Below, one piece after another: positions 47,991 through 56,791 of a stretch of DNA of 64,000 nt. This DNA comes from Linnemannia schmuckeri. Lineage: Eukaryota > Mortierellomycota > Mortierellomycetes > Mortierellales > Mortierellaceae. Within the stretch, counting starts at the first letter, position 1. Each line of letters begins with the position of its first letter. The notes beneath the pieces were generated by a model. It had not been told where the DNA came from. It searched no databases and saw only the letters and a list, made by a program, of their open reading frames with translations. The DNA is taken from positions 1,612,001-1,676,000 of the forward strand of contig JANATG010000015.1 in the NCBI GenBank assembly GCA_029449235.1, given 5' to 3'. The translations under genes were made by a program, and so were the position numbers.

Positions 47991-48502
47991 CATGTGCCTG
48001 CATCTTGTATCTAGTTGTATATAAAGTCGAACTCGTATGGACATTGTTCCCTTTTGGAGTTGTGTTTGTTCTTTTTGTCCTTGTGTGTTAAGTGATTGCG
48101 GCGTTTATTATGTTACTCCACGGTATGGTCAAACCACCAAATAGAAAATAAAAGAAATGATCATGTAATTTTTTTTTTTTTTTTTTTTCTTTTTCATTGG
48201 GCCAGAACCAGGTATGTAAATTACTATCGTCTTTAATTGTTGAAAAATGAAACATAAATTCAGCTCAGGTGACAAAATACAGGGTACTTTTTACTTGACG
48301 AAGAAATCTCTATAAATAAGTGTATTCAATATACGGGTCAACAACAACGACCTTCTTTCTCGTCTTCTCCTCTCCATCTGAATTTTGACTTTTTTTGACG
48401 ACTTACTGTTGACCGTTAAAAAAAAAAAAAAAAAAAAAAAAAACACACACACACATACATACATACACACACACACACACATACATCAACATCTCTCATC
48501 CA
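47991..48502. other. Intergenic region with T, A and CA repeats
   Basis: 3' flank of the Sec7 gene. T20 at 48169-48188, A26 at 48418-48443 and directly after it a CA/CATA microsatellite to about 48486, ending just before the next ORF. No other feature was seen. Confidence 0.6.
48418..48486. repeat. Poly-A plus (CA)n/(CATA)n microsatellite
   Basis: A26 followed by ACACAC and ACATACAT units. The A-run to CA-run junction resembles the tail of a retroposed sequence but also simple slippage. Confidence 0.85.
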
Positions 48503-48931
48503 ATGTTCAACCACGAATCTATGGATGTCGATATCTCGACTTCCCCCAACAATCATAATGAAATGGAGATGGCAATTACCAAATTGCATGCTTCGCTCGA
48601 CCGCTTGAAGGGCCTGCTAAAGCAAAACCTGCAGAAGCAGGCCTGTCTCGTGGCTGATAATTCTCAGTTCGCGGTTCGAGAGTCTTTGACGCAAGAAGAG
48701 AGTATGCGCAAGGGAGAGCTGACTACTCTGTTAGATGCTGCTCGTACTGAACAAGTTCAGATAGAAATGCAGATAAAAGAGTGTGATGCTACTCTTATCA
48801 GTTTAAAGGAAAGTCTTCCTAAAGTGCTCCAATCAACTGATCAACCAAAACGCGATTTCGACTTGTTTTTTGAAATGCTCATTCGCCAATGTTCCAGTCG
48901 GCCCCCAGATTCCTGCCATTCATTCTCTTGA
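48503..48931 (+). CDS. Small coiled-coil protein, unknown
   Basis: An ORF of 142 residues starting MFNHESMDVDIST. From residue 20 to 115 it is strongly helical with heptad-like spacing (MAITKLHASLDRLKGLLKQNL; RKGELTTLLDAARTEQVQIEMQI). No family was recognised. The last 20 residues (CSSRPPDSCHSFS) look unlike the rest, and the end lies about 110 bp from a MITE-like element, so the gene may be truncated or have a further exon that was displaced. Composition is coding-like, but there is no second line of evidence. Confidence 0.5.
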   Translation: MFNHESMDVDISTSPNNHNEMEMAITKLHASLDRLKGLLKQNLQKQACLVADNSQFAVRESLTQEESMRKGELTTLLDAARTEQVQIEMQIKECDATLISLKESLPKVLQSTDQPKRDFDLFFEMLIRQCSSRPPDSCHSFS

Positions 48932-49041
48932 TTCGTAACCTCATTCATCACCGCTTGCCTTTTTTTGCATGGACCGACATTGGATCATCGCCGGAATCGA
49001 AATGCCTGAATCTGGTTGATCACTTAATTGGATCGCCATAT

Positions 49042-49458
49042 GTGGCGAATGATTTCCATGTAAAATTTTACATGGGTTTAGCACGGGAAGATCTGTTTTT
49101 TTAATACCACAAGCTCAATGCGCTTTCTACAGATAAACTGAGAGCAGTTCCATGCACAGGACATGGTGTATGATCTAAAGGTCTTTAATGTAAGAAGCCA
49201 GTTATTCTCAATAGAGTGTAATATCATGGCAATGTCTGAAATCATGCTAGACCCATGTAACAAAACATACTTTAACAATATCTTCTATAAATGATACAGC
49301 AGTTTCGTACGTTTCCTATTTTCTAGATCCACTTGATGTCCTTTGCATGGAACTGCTCTCAGTTTATCTGTAGAAAGCGCATTGAGCTTGTGGTATTAAA
49401 AAAACAGATCTTCCCGTGCTAAACCCATGTAAAATTTTACATGGAAATCATTCGCCAC
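49042..49458. mobile_element. MITE-like element with 123-bp inverted repeats
   Basis: 49042-49164 and 49336-49458 are inverted copies of 123 bp (one mismatch seen, GCACAGG against GCAAAGG). Outer end GTGGCGAATGATTTCCATG, with an internal palindrome CATGTAAAATTTTACATG. The 171-bp loop has no ORF. The right end touches the 5' LTR of retroelement B1, so the true outer end may be cut off there, and no target duplication can be read. Confidence 0.75.
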
Positions 49459-49556
49459 TGTAACGATTGGACCCCCGATTACCTTAATTAGATAAATAGA
49501 CAACTATTACCAAAATACAAAGACATCTCTTCCTTCCACTCCTTACAAAAGTTGCA
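49459..49556 (+). repeat. LTR of B copy 1 (98 bp)
   Basis: TGTAACGATTGGACCCCCGA at the start, AAAAGTTGCA at the end; same 98-bp length as the LTRs at 55510, 58355 and 63706. Followed by TGGTAGC. Confidence 0.85.
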
Positions 49557-49631
49557 TGGTAGCAAAGGTTCACAATTCCACCAACAAGACCCCAGAACAC
49601 TCAGCACAACCCCCAGAACACCCAGCACAAA

Positions 49632-49892
49632 TGTAATAGGAGCAGAGCAAGGGACAAGAGGCAAGGGTAATAATAAGGGAAAGAGACAAGGGGATGTAGG
49701 GACAAGAGGAAAGGGCAAGAAGGAATGAGGTTTATTGTACAGAAGGGAAAGGGTATTTATATGTCTATGGGGAATGAGGGCGAAGCAATACTAAGCAGGG
49801 GTAATATATGTAAGACAGACACACAAGATATTAATAAGGTAATTAAGGAACAAGGCTGCCAAAAGCAGGAGGCAATCTACGATCCTGTTACA
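49632..49892 (-). repeat. 3' LTR of element A (261 bp)
   Basis: TGTAATAGG ... CTGTTACA, bounded by TG/CA and by the ACAAA duplication on its outer side. Confidence 0.92.
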
Positions 49893-49899
49893 CCTTCCC

Positions 49900-52800
49900 C
49901 TAATAAAAAAGAAGCCCATGTTCCTGGCAGTACTTGTGGAGAATAATGGGTGAGTTGGTTAAAGCCTTGAGTGGCTCCCAGGTAGAGTCTTTGGCCGCGT
50001 CATAACCCGCCCACTTGACAAGGAACTCCGTCCTTCTTCGTCTTGATCTGTGTGCTAAGATGGCCTCAACCTCGTACTCGACTTCGCCATTAACAACCTC
50101 GGGCTTAGGAGGTGGCAGGGAGCGTCGACCGAGAGATTCTGGTGATGGAATATAGGGCTTGAATCGGTCGACGTGAAAGACATCATGAATGCGCATGGTG
50201 GGTGGGAGCTCGACCTGAAAGGAAACTGGTGAGCGTTGCTGAAGAAGCGTGAAAGGGCCAAAAAAGCGAGCTTGAAGGGAAGCAGCAGGGCGGGTGGAAT
50301 CGTAGGCCGTGGTGATGTGCTCGGTGCTGAGTAAAACTTGATCGCCAACTTTATAGGAGTGAGGTCGTCGATGAGCATCGGCGTGCTTGATCTGTTGAGC
50401 TTGAGCCTCAAGAAGGCTCTCGCGAGCAACCGTAAGGGCAGACTGTTGTGCGGAGATAAAGGAGTCAAAGTCCAGTGAGGATGAGGAGGATGAGGAGGAC
50501 GGGGTGACGGGAGCGAGGAGGGAGGCAGGTACTCGAGGATGAAATCCGTGGTTCAAAAAGAAGGGTGAGACACCAGTGGAGGAGTGAACTGCGTTGTTGT
50601 ATGCAAATTCGGCCGCCGACAGATACAGGTCCCAGTCGTCTTGCTTATGATTGACTAAGCCGCGCAGCATTGTCTTTAGAGTCTGAATCGCTCTCTCGGA
50701 TTGGCCATCAGTCTGGGGGTGGAAGGACGAGGACATGGCAAGCTTGGTGCCTAGACGCTCCTGTAGACGACGCCAGAAGGTGCTGGTGAATTTGGTATCC
50801 CGATCCGAGACGATGGTGCTAGGCATTCCATGTAGACGGAAGACGTTGCTGAAAAAACAGTTGGCAACCTCAACAGCAGTATCCGTGGTTCGACTTGGTG
50901 CAAAGTGAACTTGCTTGGACAGCTTGTCCACAAAAACGGTGATGGCGTCAAACTTGCGAGCTGTCATAGGAAGTTTGACAACAAAGTCCATCGACACAGT
51001 GTCCCAGCGTTGCTCGGGGATCTCTAGGGGGCGGAGTAGTCCAGCAGAAAGACGTCGTACCGCCTTGTTGCGTTGACAGCTTGAGCAGGACTCAATATAT
51101 TGACGGATATCAACAGACATCCGAGGCCAGAAGGCAAAACGACGCAAGGCGGCGTAGGTTTTGTCAAAACCTAAATGGCCCGCTATTGCAGCGTCGTGTA
51201 CGTCATGAAGGAGGAGAGAACGCAGGTCAGAGGACTTTGGTATACAAAGCAACGAGTCACTACGTCGTTTAACATAAAGCAACCCATTGTGCAAAAAATA
51301 AGATGCTGGTGACTTCCCTCCGAGGCAGCTTTGATAGATGGAAGCAAGGCGAGCATCCTCTTGATATCCATCTATCAGGCGCTGCCTCAAACCTGAGTCG
51401 GACTGAAGGTCAAGGGCATTGATCGACATGGGTGCCGGTGGCGGGTCTTGATAATCCGGTCGCCGAGAGAGGGCATCAGGAACGACATTATCAACACCTC
51501 GCTTGAACTTGAAGTCAAAGTCATATTCCTGTAACAGTTCCATCCACCTTGCTTGTCGCCGGGTCAGTTTTGGTTGGGTGGGGAAGTGTCTAAGGGTGTC
51601 ATGGTCTGTATATACAATAAAATGGGACCCGTCCAAGTAGTATCTCCAAGTCTTCAGGGCGTGGACGACAGCAAGTAGCTCTTGTTCATGGGTTGGGTAA
51701 TTTTTCTCAGCTGAGTTCAACTTTCGTGAGGTGAAGGCGACCGGACGAGATACGCCATTGCTGTCCGTCTGGAAGAGCACCGCGCCAACAGCAAAGCCAG
51801 AGGCATCGGTCTCAACGGTCGATCGTAGGTTTGGATCAAAGATGCGCAAGACCGGGGCAGTGCTGATGGCATTCTTGAGCGCAAGAAAAGCGGACTCGGT
51901 GGTGTCATCCCAGACGAACTGTCGACCTTCACCTAGTAGCGATGTAAGAGGAAGGGCGATGTCAGCAAAGTTTTTTATATACTGTTGATAAAATTGTGCC
52001 AACCCAATGAACTGCTGAACGTCCTTTTGCTTTCTTGGGCAAGGCCACTCGCGGATGGCGCGAACAAGACCAGCGTTGGTGTGGAGACCATTCTTAGAGA
52101 TGACATGACCCAGGAACTCGGTTTCTTCTTGCATAAAGGAGCACTTGCTCAATTTCACATAGAGACCATGCTTGCGGAGGAGGGTGAGGACACTGTGGAT
52201 ATGACGGAGGTGTTCGGCCTTAGTCTTTGAATAAATCAGGATATCGTCTAAATAGACAACTACCCACTTGTCGAGAACCGGATCGAGGACCTTGAGCATC
52301 ATATTGGAGAATGACGCGGGTGCATTTGTGAGGCCAAAAGGGACGACATTGAACTCAAAGTGACCGTACCTGCAGCGAAAGGCGGTCTTGTGAGTATGAG
52401 GTTCATAGATACGCTGCTGGTGGTACCCTGAGATCAAGTCCAACTTGGTGAAATACTGGGCCCCACGAAAGCGGTCGATCAATTCGTCAATCCTGGGCAG
52501 AGGGTGGCGGTTCTTTCTGGTGATACGGTTGAGGCCACGGTAGTCCACACACATACGAAGAGAACCGTCAGCCTTTTTGACAAAGAGGACCGGAGCACCA
52601 TAGGGGGAGGTACTAGGTTTGATCAGTTTCTTGGCAAGTAGATCGTCGAGTTGCTTTTTGAGTTCGTCCAACTCGGCAATGGAAAGTCGAATAACAGGTT
52701 TGAAAGGTGGATCGGCAGTAGGGTCCGTTTCAATGCGCATAGCATCTCCACGGTCCGGAGGGAGACCAGAGGGAAGGGCGGTGGGAAAGACGTTCGGGAA

Positions 52801-53958
52801 TTCGTCGTGAACAATAGTATGGATGTCGGGAGGGAGAGAGGGAGGTGGTCGTGGGGGAATGGGGGTGATGGAAGGTTGTTCTTGGTCAGGGGTAGGTTGG
52901 TCATTGTCGGTGGTGATGTTGTCGTTGTTGTTTTTGTTGTTAGAATGAATGAGTGCAAGGTATATTTCACTGTCGGGGGTGGTTGCCTCAGTGTAAAAGT
53001 GAATGTGGGAAAGAAGAAGGCCGCGAGTGCGGTTGCTGATGGAGGAAGACTGAAAACCGGTGCAGTCCCAGTCGATGTCGATGCCGTTGTGGTTGATGCG
53101 GAGGTTGTTTGTGCGCCAGTTGATGAGAGGGTTGTTTTGGGCGAGCCAGGGTTTACCCAGGAGAAGGTCGTATTTTTTCAATGGGTAGACAATGGGATTG
53201 AGGTCGGTGGAGTATTGTTGGCGATGGAGGGTGACGTTGGCGGTGTGAGCAGAAAAGGATTGTGAACCGTTGGGGAGGATGATGGGGATGGGAGATGAAG
53301 AGTGAAGAGGGATTGCGTGTTTTTTAACAAAAGAGGATGAGATCACGTTACCCTGAGCTCCACCATCAATTAGAATCCGAGCGGTGTGGCCATTAACATT
53401 GCAGACAAAAGTAAGGAGGGTTGTCTTTGCCTGTTCGACAGTAAAAGTAGAAACACCAACTCCTTTTTTGCGCAAGCGACGGATTTTGCTCTTGGTCAAG
53501 GGCACAGACACCAAATCGGACACAGAGAGGATGGATTCAGGAACAATAGTTGGCAGATCGATTGCAGACGAAGACATAGGCACAGACACCGAGGCAGGTA
53601 CGGAATCAGGTACAGACAAGATGGATGTGGGGGCTAGAGAGGGAGGAGACACAGATGGGTCCAGGTCCATTGTATTTGTCAATCCATCCCCCTCTTGAGA
53701 AGGGACAATGGGAGAGGCGTATACAGTAGGCAAAACAGCCATAACAGGAGGGGGGATCGGAGGTAGAGGGTCAACAAGTGTATTGGTAATTGAAGATGAA
53801 GGAGGAGCAAGGTCTTTGGGCAGAGAGTGCTTTTTATTTGGAAAAGAAAAAGAAGAAAACTTATCTGAAGAAAAACGCTTACTCCTCTGATCCAGAGGAA
53901 AAGAGGAGGGAGCAGCAGCAACTAGAACCTGGACTTTTTCTAGTTGCTGTTGGCTTTT
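49900..53958 (-). CDS. Pol polyprotein of chromovirus A (PR-RT-RH-INT-chromodomain)
   Basis: The pol frame is open for 1386 codons from an ATG-containing start at 54060, but that start lies inside gag; the natural entry is a -1 shift at the GGGAAAA heptamer (53961-53955). In order, counted from 54060: protease LIDGGAQGNVIS (about 226, DGG instead of the usual DTG); reverse transcriptase with YLDDILIYS (about 601); RNase H TDASGFAVGAVLF (about 750); integrase HHCC zinc finger (HDVHDAAIAGH ... CSSCQ) and DDE core with MDFVVKLP, TIVSDRDTKF and the E of QSERAIQ; and a C-terminal chromodomain (EYEVEAILAHR ... FLVKWAGYD ... STWEPLKAL, about 1322-1375). No stop or frameshift was seen. The chromodomain usually steers integration to marked chromatin. 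Confidence 0.93.
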   Translation of the reverse strand, partial: KSQQQLEKVQVLVAAAPSSFPLDQRSKRFSSDKFSSFSFPNKKHSLPKDLAPPSSSITNTLVDPLPPIPPPVMAVLPTVYASPIVPSQEGDGLTNTMDLDPSVSPPSLAPTSILSVPDSVPASVSVPMSSSAIDLPTIVPESILSVSDLVSVPLTKSKIRRLRKKGVGVSTFTVEQAKTTLLTFVCNVNGHTARILIDGGAQGNVISSSFVKKHAIPLHSSSPIPIILPNGSQSFSAHTANVTLHRQQYSTDLNPIVYPLKKYDLLLGKPWLAQNNPLINWRTNNLRINHNGIDIDWDCTGFQSSSISNRTRGLLLSHIHFYTEATTPDSEIYLALIHSNNKNNNDNITTDNDQPTPDQEQPSITPIPPRPPPSLPPDIHTIVHDEFPNVFPTALPSGLPPDRGDAMRIETDPTADPPFKPVIRLSIAELDELKKQLDDLLAKKLIKPSTSPYGAPVLFVKKADGSLRMCVDYRGLNRITRKNRHPLPRIDELIDRFRGAQYFTKLDLISGYHQQRIYEPHTHKTAFRCRYGHFEFNVVPFGLTNAPASFSNMMLKVLDPVLDKWVVVYLDDILIYSKTKAEHLRHIHSVLTLLRKHGLYVKLSKCSFMQEETEFLGHVISKNGLHTNAGLVRAIREWPCPRKQKDVQQFIGLAQFYQQYIKNFADIALPLTSLLGEGRQFVWDDTTESAFLALKNAISTAPVLRIFDPNLRSTVETDASGFAVGAVLFQTDSNGVSRPVAFTSRKLNSAEKNYPTHEQELLAVVHALKTWRYYLDGSHFIVYTDHDTLRHFPTQPKLTRRQARWMELLQEYDFDFKFKRGVDNVVPDALSRRPDYQDPPPAPMSINALDLQSDSGLRQRLIDGYQEDARLASIYQSCLGGKSPASYFLHNGLLYVKRRSDSLLCIPKSSDLRSLLLHDVHDAAIAGHLGFDKTYAALRRFAFWPRMSVDIRQYIESCSSCQRNKAVRRLSAGLLRPLEIPEQRWDTVSMDFVVKLPMTARKFDAITVFVDKLSKQVHFAPSRTTDTAVEVANCFFSNVFRLHGMPSTIVSDRDTKFTSTFWRRLQERLGTKLAMSSSFHPQTDGQSERAIQTLKTMLRGLVNHKQDDWDLYLSAAEFAYNNAVHSSTGVSPFFLNHGFHPRVPASLLAPVTPSSSSSSSSLDFDSFISAQQSALTVARESLLEAQAQQIKHADAHRRPHSYKVGDQVLLSTEHITTAYDSTRPAASLQARFFGPFTLLQQRSPVSFQVELPPTMRIHDVFHVDRFKPYIPSPESLGRRSLPPPKPEVVNGEVEYEVEAILAHRSRRRRTEFLVKWAGYDAAKDSTWEPLKALTNSPIILHKYCQEHGLLFY

Positions 53959-54956
53959 CCCGACTGAGTCTGGGAAGAAGCCTGGGCGGGAGCAGGGGTG
54001 GCGGTGACCTCGACGTTGTTGAACTGGCGAGGCTGCTGTGTGCTTGGGAAGGTACGACACTGGCTTGCCATATGGCCGATCTTACGACAGCGGAAGCACC
54101 CCTTCTTGGCGATAAGATAAGCTTTGTCTTCAGGGGTGAGTTTGGGAGGGCGAGGGGCGTTGTTGGTGTTGCCGTTGTTGCGAGACAAATAGTTGACTTG
54201 AGTGGTAAGGTTGTTGATGGCAACATGGAGATTGTCGATATCCATAGCATTAGTATCGTGCTTGGGCGCAATGGTGGGGCCGTTAGAATAGAGGATCGAG
54301 TGAATTAAGCTGGCTTGGGTGATGGCAGATTCCAAGGTGGCACACTGTCGCAGCTTGACCTCTTTGCTGGTGTCACGCTCAAGACCCTTGATATACCAAT
54401 GTAGAGCGGTACCTTTGTCGAGGGTAGGAACACGGCGGAGCAGACGACGAAATTCATGAGTGTAAAGAGCAACCGATCGTTTACCCTGTTGGAGTGACTC
54501 AAGAGCCTCACGGGCAGCAGCGACGGCATTGGGAGGAGTGTGGAAAGTGAGAAAATCGGTCTTGAAGTCGTTCCAGGGAGTGTGGATAGTCAGGCCAGAG
54601 GAGCGCCACCATGATTTGGCATCATCAATTAGGTTGAGGGCGGTATACTGAACCCATTCAGCCAAGCCCAATTTAACAACTGTATAATACTCCTTTTGGT
54701 TGTCAATGAAGTTGATGCATGCATTAGCATCAATCGCGCCAGAGTAGGGAGCGGGTCGCTGGGGCTTGAGGACTTGGGCCAGGGTGTGGGCAAGATTACG
54801 GCGGTCCGCCTCAAGCTCTCGTTCGGTGGGTTCGACTGGGGCAGACGCTGGTGCGGGGGTGGGCGTAGCAACTGGCATGGCCTCAAAGAATTGACGAATA
54901 GCAATTTGTCTTTCGACTGAGATGCCTTCAAAAAGGGAGTCAAGTGTATCCGACAT
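53940..54956 (-). CDS. Gag of chromovirus A
   Basis: 338 residues from the ATG at 54956 (MSDTLDSLFEGISVER). Contains the retrotransposon gag core (WVQYTALNLIDDAKSWWRSS, AALESLQQGKRSVALYTHEFR-like helices) and one zinc knuckle, CFRCRKIGHMASQC (C-x2-C-x4-H-x4-C). It stops at TAG 53940-53942 and overlaps the pol frame by the slippery region. Forms the virus-like particle shell and packages the RNA. Confidence 0.9.
   Translation of the reverse strand: MSDTLDSLFEGISVERQIAIRQFFEAMPVATPTPAPASAPVEPTERELEADRRNLAHTLAQVLKPQRPAPYSGAIDANACINFIDNQKEYYTVVKLGLAEWVQYTALNLIDDAKSWWRSSGLTIHTPWNDFKTDFLTFHTPPNAVAAAREALESLQQGKRSVALYTHEFRRLLRRVPTLDKGTALHWYIKGLERDTSKEVKLRQCATLESAITQASLIHSILYSNGPTIAPKHDTNAMDIDNLHVAINNLTTQVNYLSRNNGNTNNAPRPPKLTPEDKAYLIAKKGCFRCRKIGHMASQCRTFPSTQQPRQFNNVEVTATPAPAQASSQTQSGKANSN
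53955..53961 (-). promoter_or_regulatory. Candidate -1 frameshift site GGGAAAA (element A)
   Basis: Read on the minus strand as G GGA AAA in the gag frame, 12 nt before the gag stop; the -1 frame is the pol frame and stays open. Fits the X XXY YYZ rule. A downstream stimulatory structure was not evaluated. Confidence 0.65.
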
Positions 54957-55108
54957 AAGGTGGAGTTGGGGGGAGGGAAAAAATAAATAAAAAAAATCAA
55001 ACTTTAAAAGTGGAGTCAAGAAGGGGAAGAAAGTGTGCTAGAAAGAAGAAAAAACAAGAAAAGGGCAAGAATACAACAGAGGGGGGATTGAAGTTATCTT
55101 TGCTACCA

Positions 55109-55369
55109 TGTAATAGGAGCAGAGCAAGGGACAAGAGGCAAGGGTAATAATAAGGAAAAGAGACAAGGGGATGTAGGGACAAGAGGAAAGGGCAAGAAGG
55201 AATGAGGTTTATTGTACAGAAGGGAAAGGGTATTTATATGTCTATGGGGAATGAGGGCGAAGCAATACTAAGCAGGGGTAATATGTATAAGACAGACACA
55301 CAAGATATTAATAAGGTAATTAAGGAACAAGGCTGCCAAAAGCAGGAGGCAATCTACGATCCTGTTACA
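55109..55369 (-). repeat. 5' LTR of element A (261 bp)
   Basis: Same sequence as 49632-49892 except one base in the AAGG(G/A)AAAG run and two in AATATATG against AATATGTA. The primer site lies at its inner edge (revcomp of 55092-55108). Confidence 0.92.
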
Positions 55370-55509
55370 ACAAACCCCAGACTCCTCCAGCTCTTCAGAA
55401 ACCTCACCTAGCACCTCCTCCATCCCCTCACCCTGTCTTCCACCCATCAACACGTATTTTATCACTGACTTTTTATCAAAACTCACCATCATGACCGACG
55501 ACAACCTCG

Positions 55510-55607
55510 TGCAACGATTGGACCCCCGATTACCTTAATTAGATAAATAGACAACTATTACCAAAATACAAAGACATCTCTTCCTTCCACTCCTTACAAA
55601 AGTTGCA
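55510..55607 (+). repeat. 5' LTR of B copy 2 (98 bp)
   Basis: TGCAACGATTGG ... AAAAGTTGCA, with a 6-bp terminal inverted repeat TGCAAC/GTTGCA. Directly followed by the primer site TGGTAGC (55608-55614), which matches the 3' end of initiator Met-tRNA over 7 bases. Confidence 0.9.
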
Positions 55608-56791
55608 TGGTAGCAAAGGTTCACAATTCCACCAACAAGACCCCAGAACACTCAGCACAACCCCCAGAACACCCAGCACAAACCCCAGACTCCTCCAGCT
55701 CTCCAGAAACCTCACCTAGCACCTCCTCCATCCCCTCACCCTGTCTTCCACCCATCAACACGTATTTTATCACTGACTTTTTATCGGAACTCACCATCAT
55801 GACCGACGACAACCTCGCCACCATCATTGAACTTGACACAACCTCCAAACCCGCCAAGTACGACGGCACTCGCGATGGCTTCAAATGCCTCGCCTGGCTG
55901 AAAGAGGTGCAACGCTACTTTACCATAAAGAACGTACCCGACAGAAAACGCACCATCCATACCGTCAACCTCCTCAACCAAACCTCTCTCCTTTGGTGGG
56001 AATCACTTAACATCGACGACACCTGCGAGTACTCCACCTTTACAACCCTGTTCAAGAAGGCATACATGCCTGATGGATTTCTCAAGCAAGTTCGCGGCCT
56101 TCTTCTCAATGCCAAGCTTACCACCAACCTGGCCGAGTACCTTACCCGCATCCGCCTCTACATGAACATCTTGCTCGCGAAAGATCCCACTGGTCGCGTG
56201 TTTCTCAAAGCCACCGTCAGAGTTGTTTTTCTCCAAGGCTGCCCCGACGATCTGAGACAGCTGCTTCAGACCGATCAGGTATCTAACCCCAACAACACCT
56301 TTTTTGATATGTGTTCCAAGGCTGAAGGATTTGACACCATCTATGCTTTTGGCCCCAAAGAAGCCACAAAGGGTATGTTTGCCAAGGCTATGAATAGCAT
56401 GCGCTCTCACACTCCAACCACCAGCTCAAACCCAGCACCCCCAGCTTTTGACCCAATGGCAATGGAAATCGATAACATCAGCCTCGACCCCACCACCCGC
56501 GCCCTTATGGCCTCGGTCCAGTCCCTTACCATTGCCGTCCACGCCATGACAACCCAATTCAACAATCAACAATCCCAACCACGCCTTGCCCGCCTTACCG
56601 ACGATGAAAAGAAATATCTGCAGGACAACAACGGATGCTTCAAGTGCCGTCGAATCAACGCCGGACACTACTCTTGGGACTGTGGAAAAAACCGCAACAT
56701 CAACCGCTCATCCAGGGCCCAGACCGTCAACAATATTGCTAACGTGGGCAATCTCCCAACAAACCAGTCGGGAAATGCCCCCAGCAACTAG
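55607..56791 (+). CDS. Gag of chromovirus B, copy 2
   Basis: 394 residues. The ATG uses the last base of the LTR as its A, so the first codons (MVAKVHN) are the primer site itself. After a Pro/Ser-rich N-terminus comes the gag core (YFTIKNVPDRKRTIHTVNLL, LWWESLNIDDTCEYSTFTTL, LLLNAKLTTNLAEYLTRIRL) and an atypical zinc knuckle CFKCRRINAGHYSWDC with six instead of four residues before the His. Stops at TAG 56789-56791, beyond a slippery GGGAAAT. Confidence 0.9.
   Translation: MVAKVHNSTNKTPEHSAQPPEHPAQTPDSSSSPETSPSTSSIPSPCLPPINTYFITDFLSELTIMTDDNLATIIELDTTSKPAKYDGTRDGFKCLAWLKEVQRYFTIKNVPDRKRTIHTVNLLNQTSLLWWESLNIDDTCEYSTFTTLFKKAYMPDGFLKQVRGLLLNAKLTTNLAEYLTRIRLYMNILLAKDPTGRVFLKATVRVVFLQGCPDDLRQLLQTDQVSNPNNTFFDMCSKAEGFDTIYAFGPKEATKGMFAKAMNSMRSHTPTTSSNPAPPAFDPMAMEIDNISLDPTTRALMASVQSLTIAVHAMTTQFNNQQSQPRLARLTDDEKKYLQDNNGCFKCRRINAGHYSWDCGKNRNINRSSRAQTVNNIANVGNLPTNQSGNAPSN
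56770..56776 (+). promoter_or_regulatory. Candidate -1 frameshift site GGGAAAT (B copy 2)
   Basis: G GGA AAT in the gag frame, 12 nt before the gag stop; the -1 frame continues without stop into protease. Same arrangement in copy B3 (62329-62335) and in element A. Confidence 0.65.

Larger units (their letters stand above)
49632..55369 (-). mobile_element. Intact Ty3/gypsy chromovirus A
   Basis: 261-bp LTRs at 49632-49892 and 55109-55369 (3 differences seen), 5-bp target duplication ACAAA (49627-49631 and 55370-55374), uninterrupted gag and pol on the minus strand, primer site TGGTAGC next to the 5' LTR (55102-55108) and a purine tract AGGGGAAGG next to the 3' LTR. Inserted in gag of B copy 1. 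Intact reading frames and near-identical LTRs indicate a young insertion. Confidence 0.93.
49459..55509 (+). mobile_element. Chromovirus B, copy 1 (5' fragment, interrupted)
   Basis: A 98-bp 5' LTR (49459-49556), primer site and the start of gag (49556-49631), then element A, then gag resumed at 55370-55509 up to GACGACAACCTCG, where B copy 2 begins. The gag part matches copy 2 nearly base for base (TCAAAACTC against TCGGAACTC), so copy 2 probably landed inside copy 1; the remainder of copy 1 would lie right of the window. Its LTR starts TGTAAC, whereas all other B LTRs start TGCAAC. Confidence 0.8.

Noticed and set aside
48418..48502. A26 run next to the small ORF as proof of a processed retrogene
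   Set aside because: The A run is upstream of the ORF on its strand, not downstream, and no target duplication was seen; simple repeats suffice.
48889..49104. 71-codon ORF as a second exon of the small coiled-coil gene
   Set aside because: No splice pair joins it in phase, and it runs into the MITE arm.
52651..54308. Plus-strand ORFs of 170-204 codons within element A
   Set aside because: Antisense of gag and protease; V/G-rich mirror of biased coding sequence.
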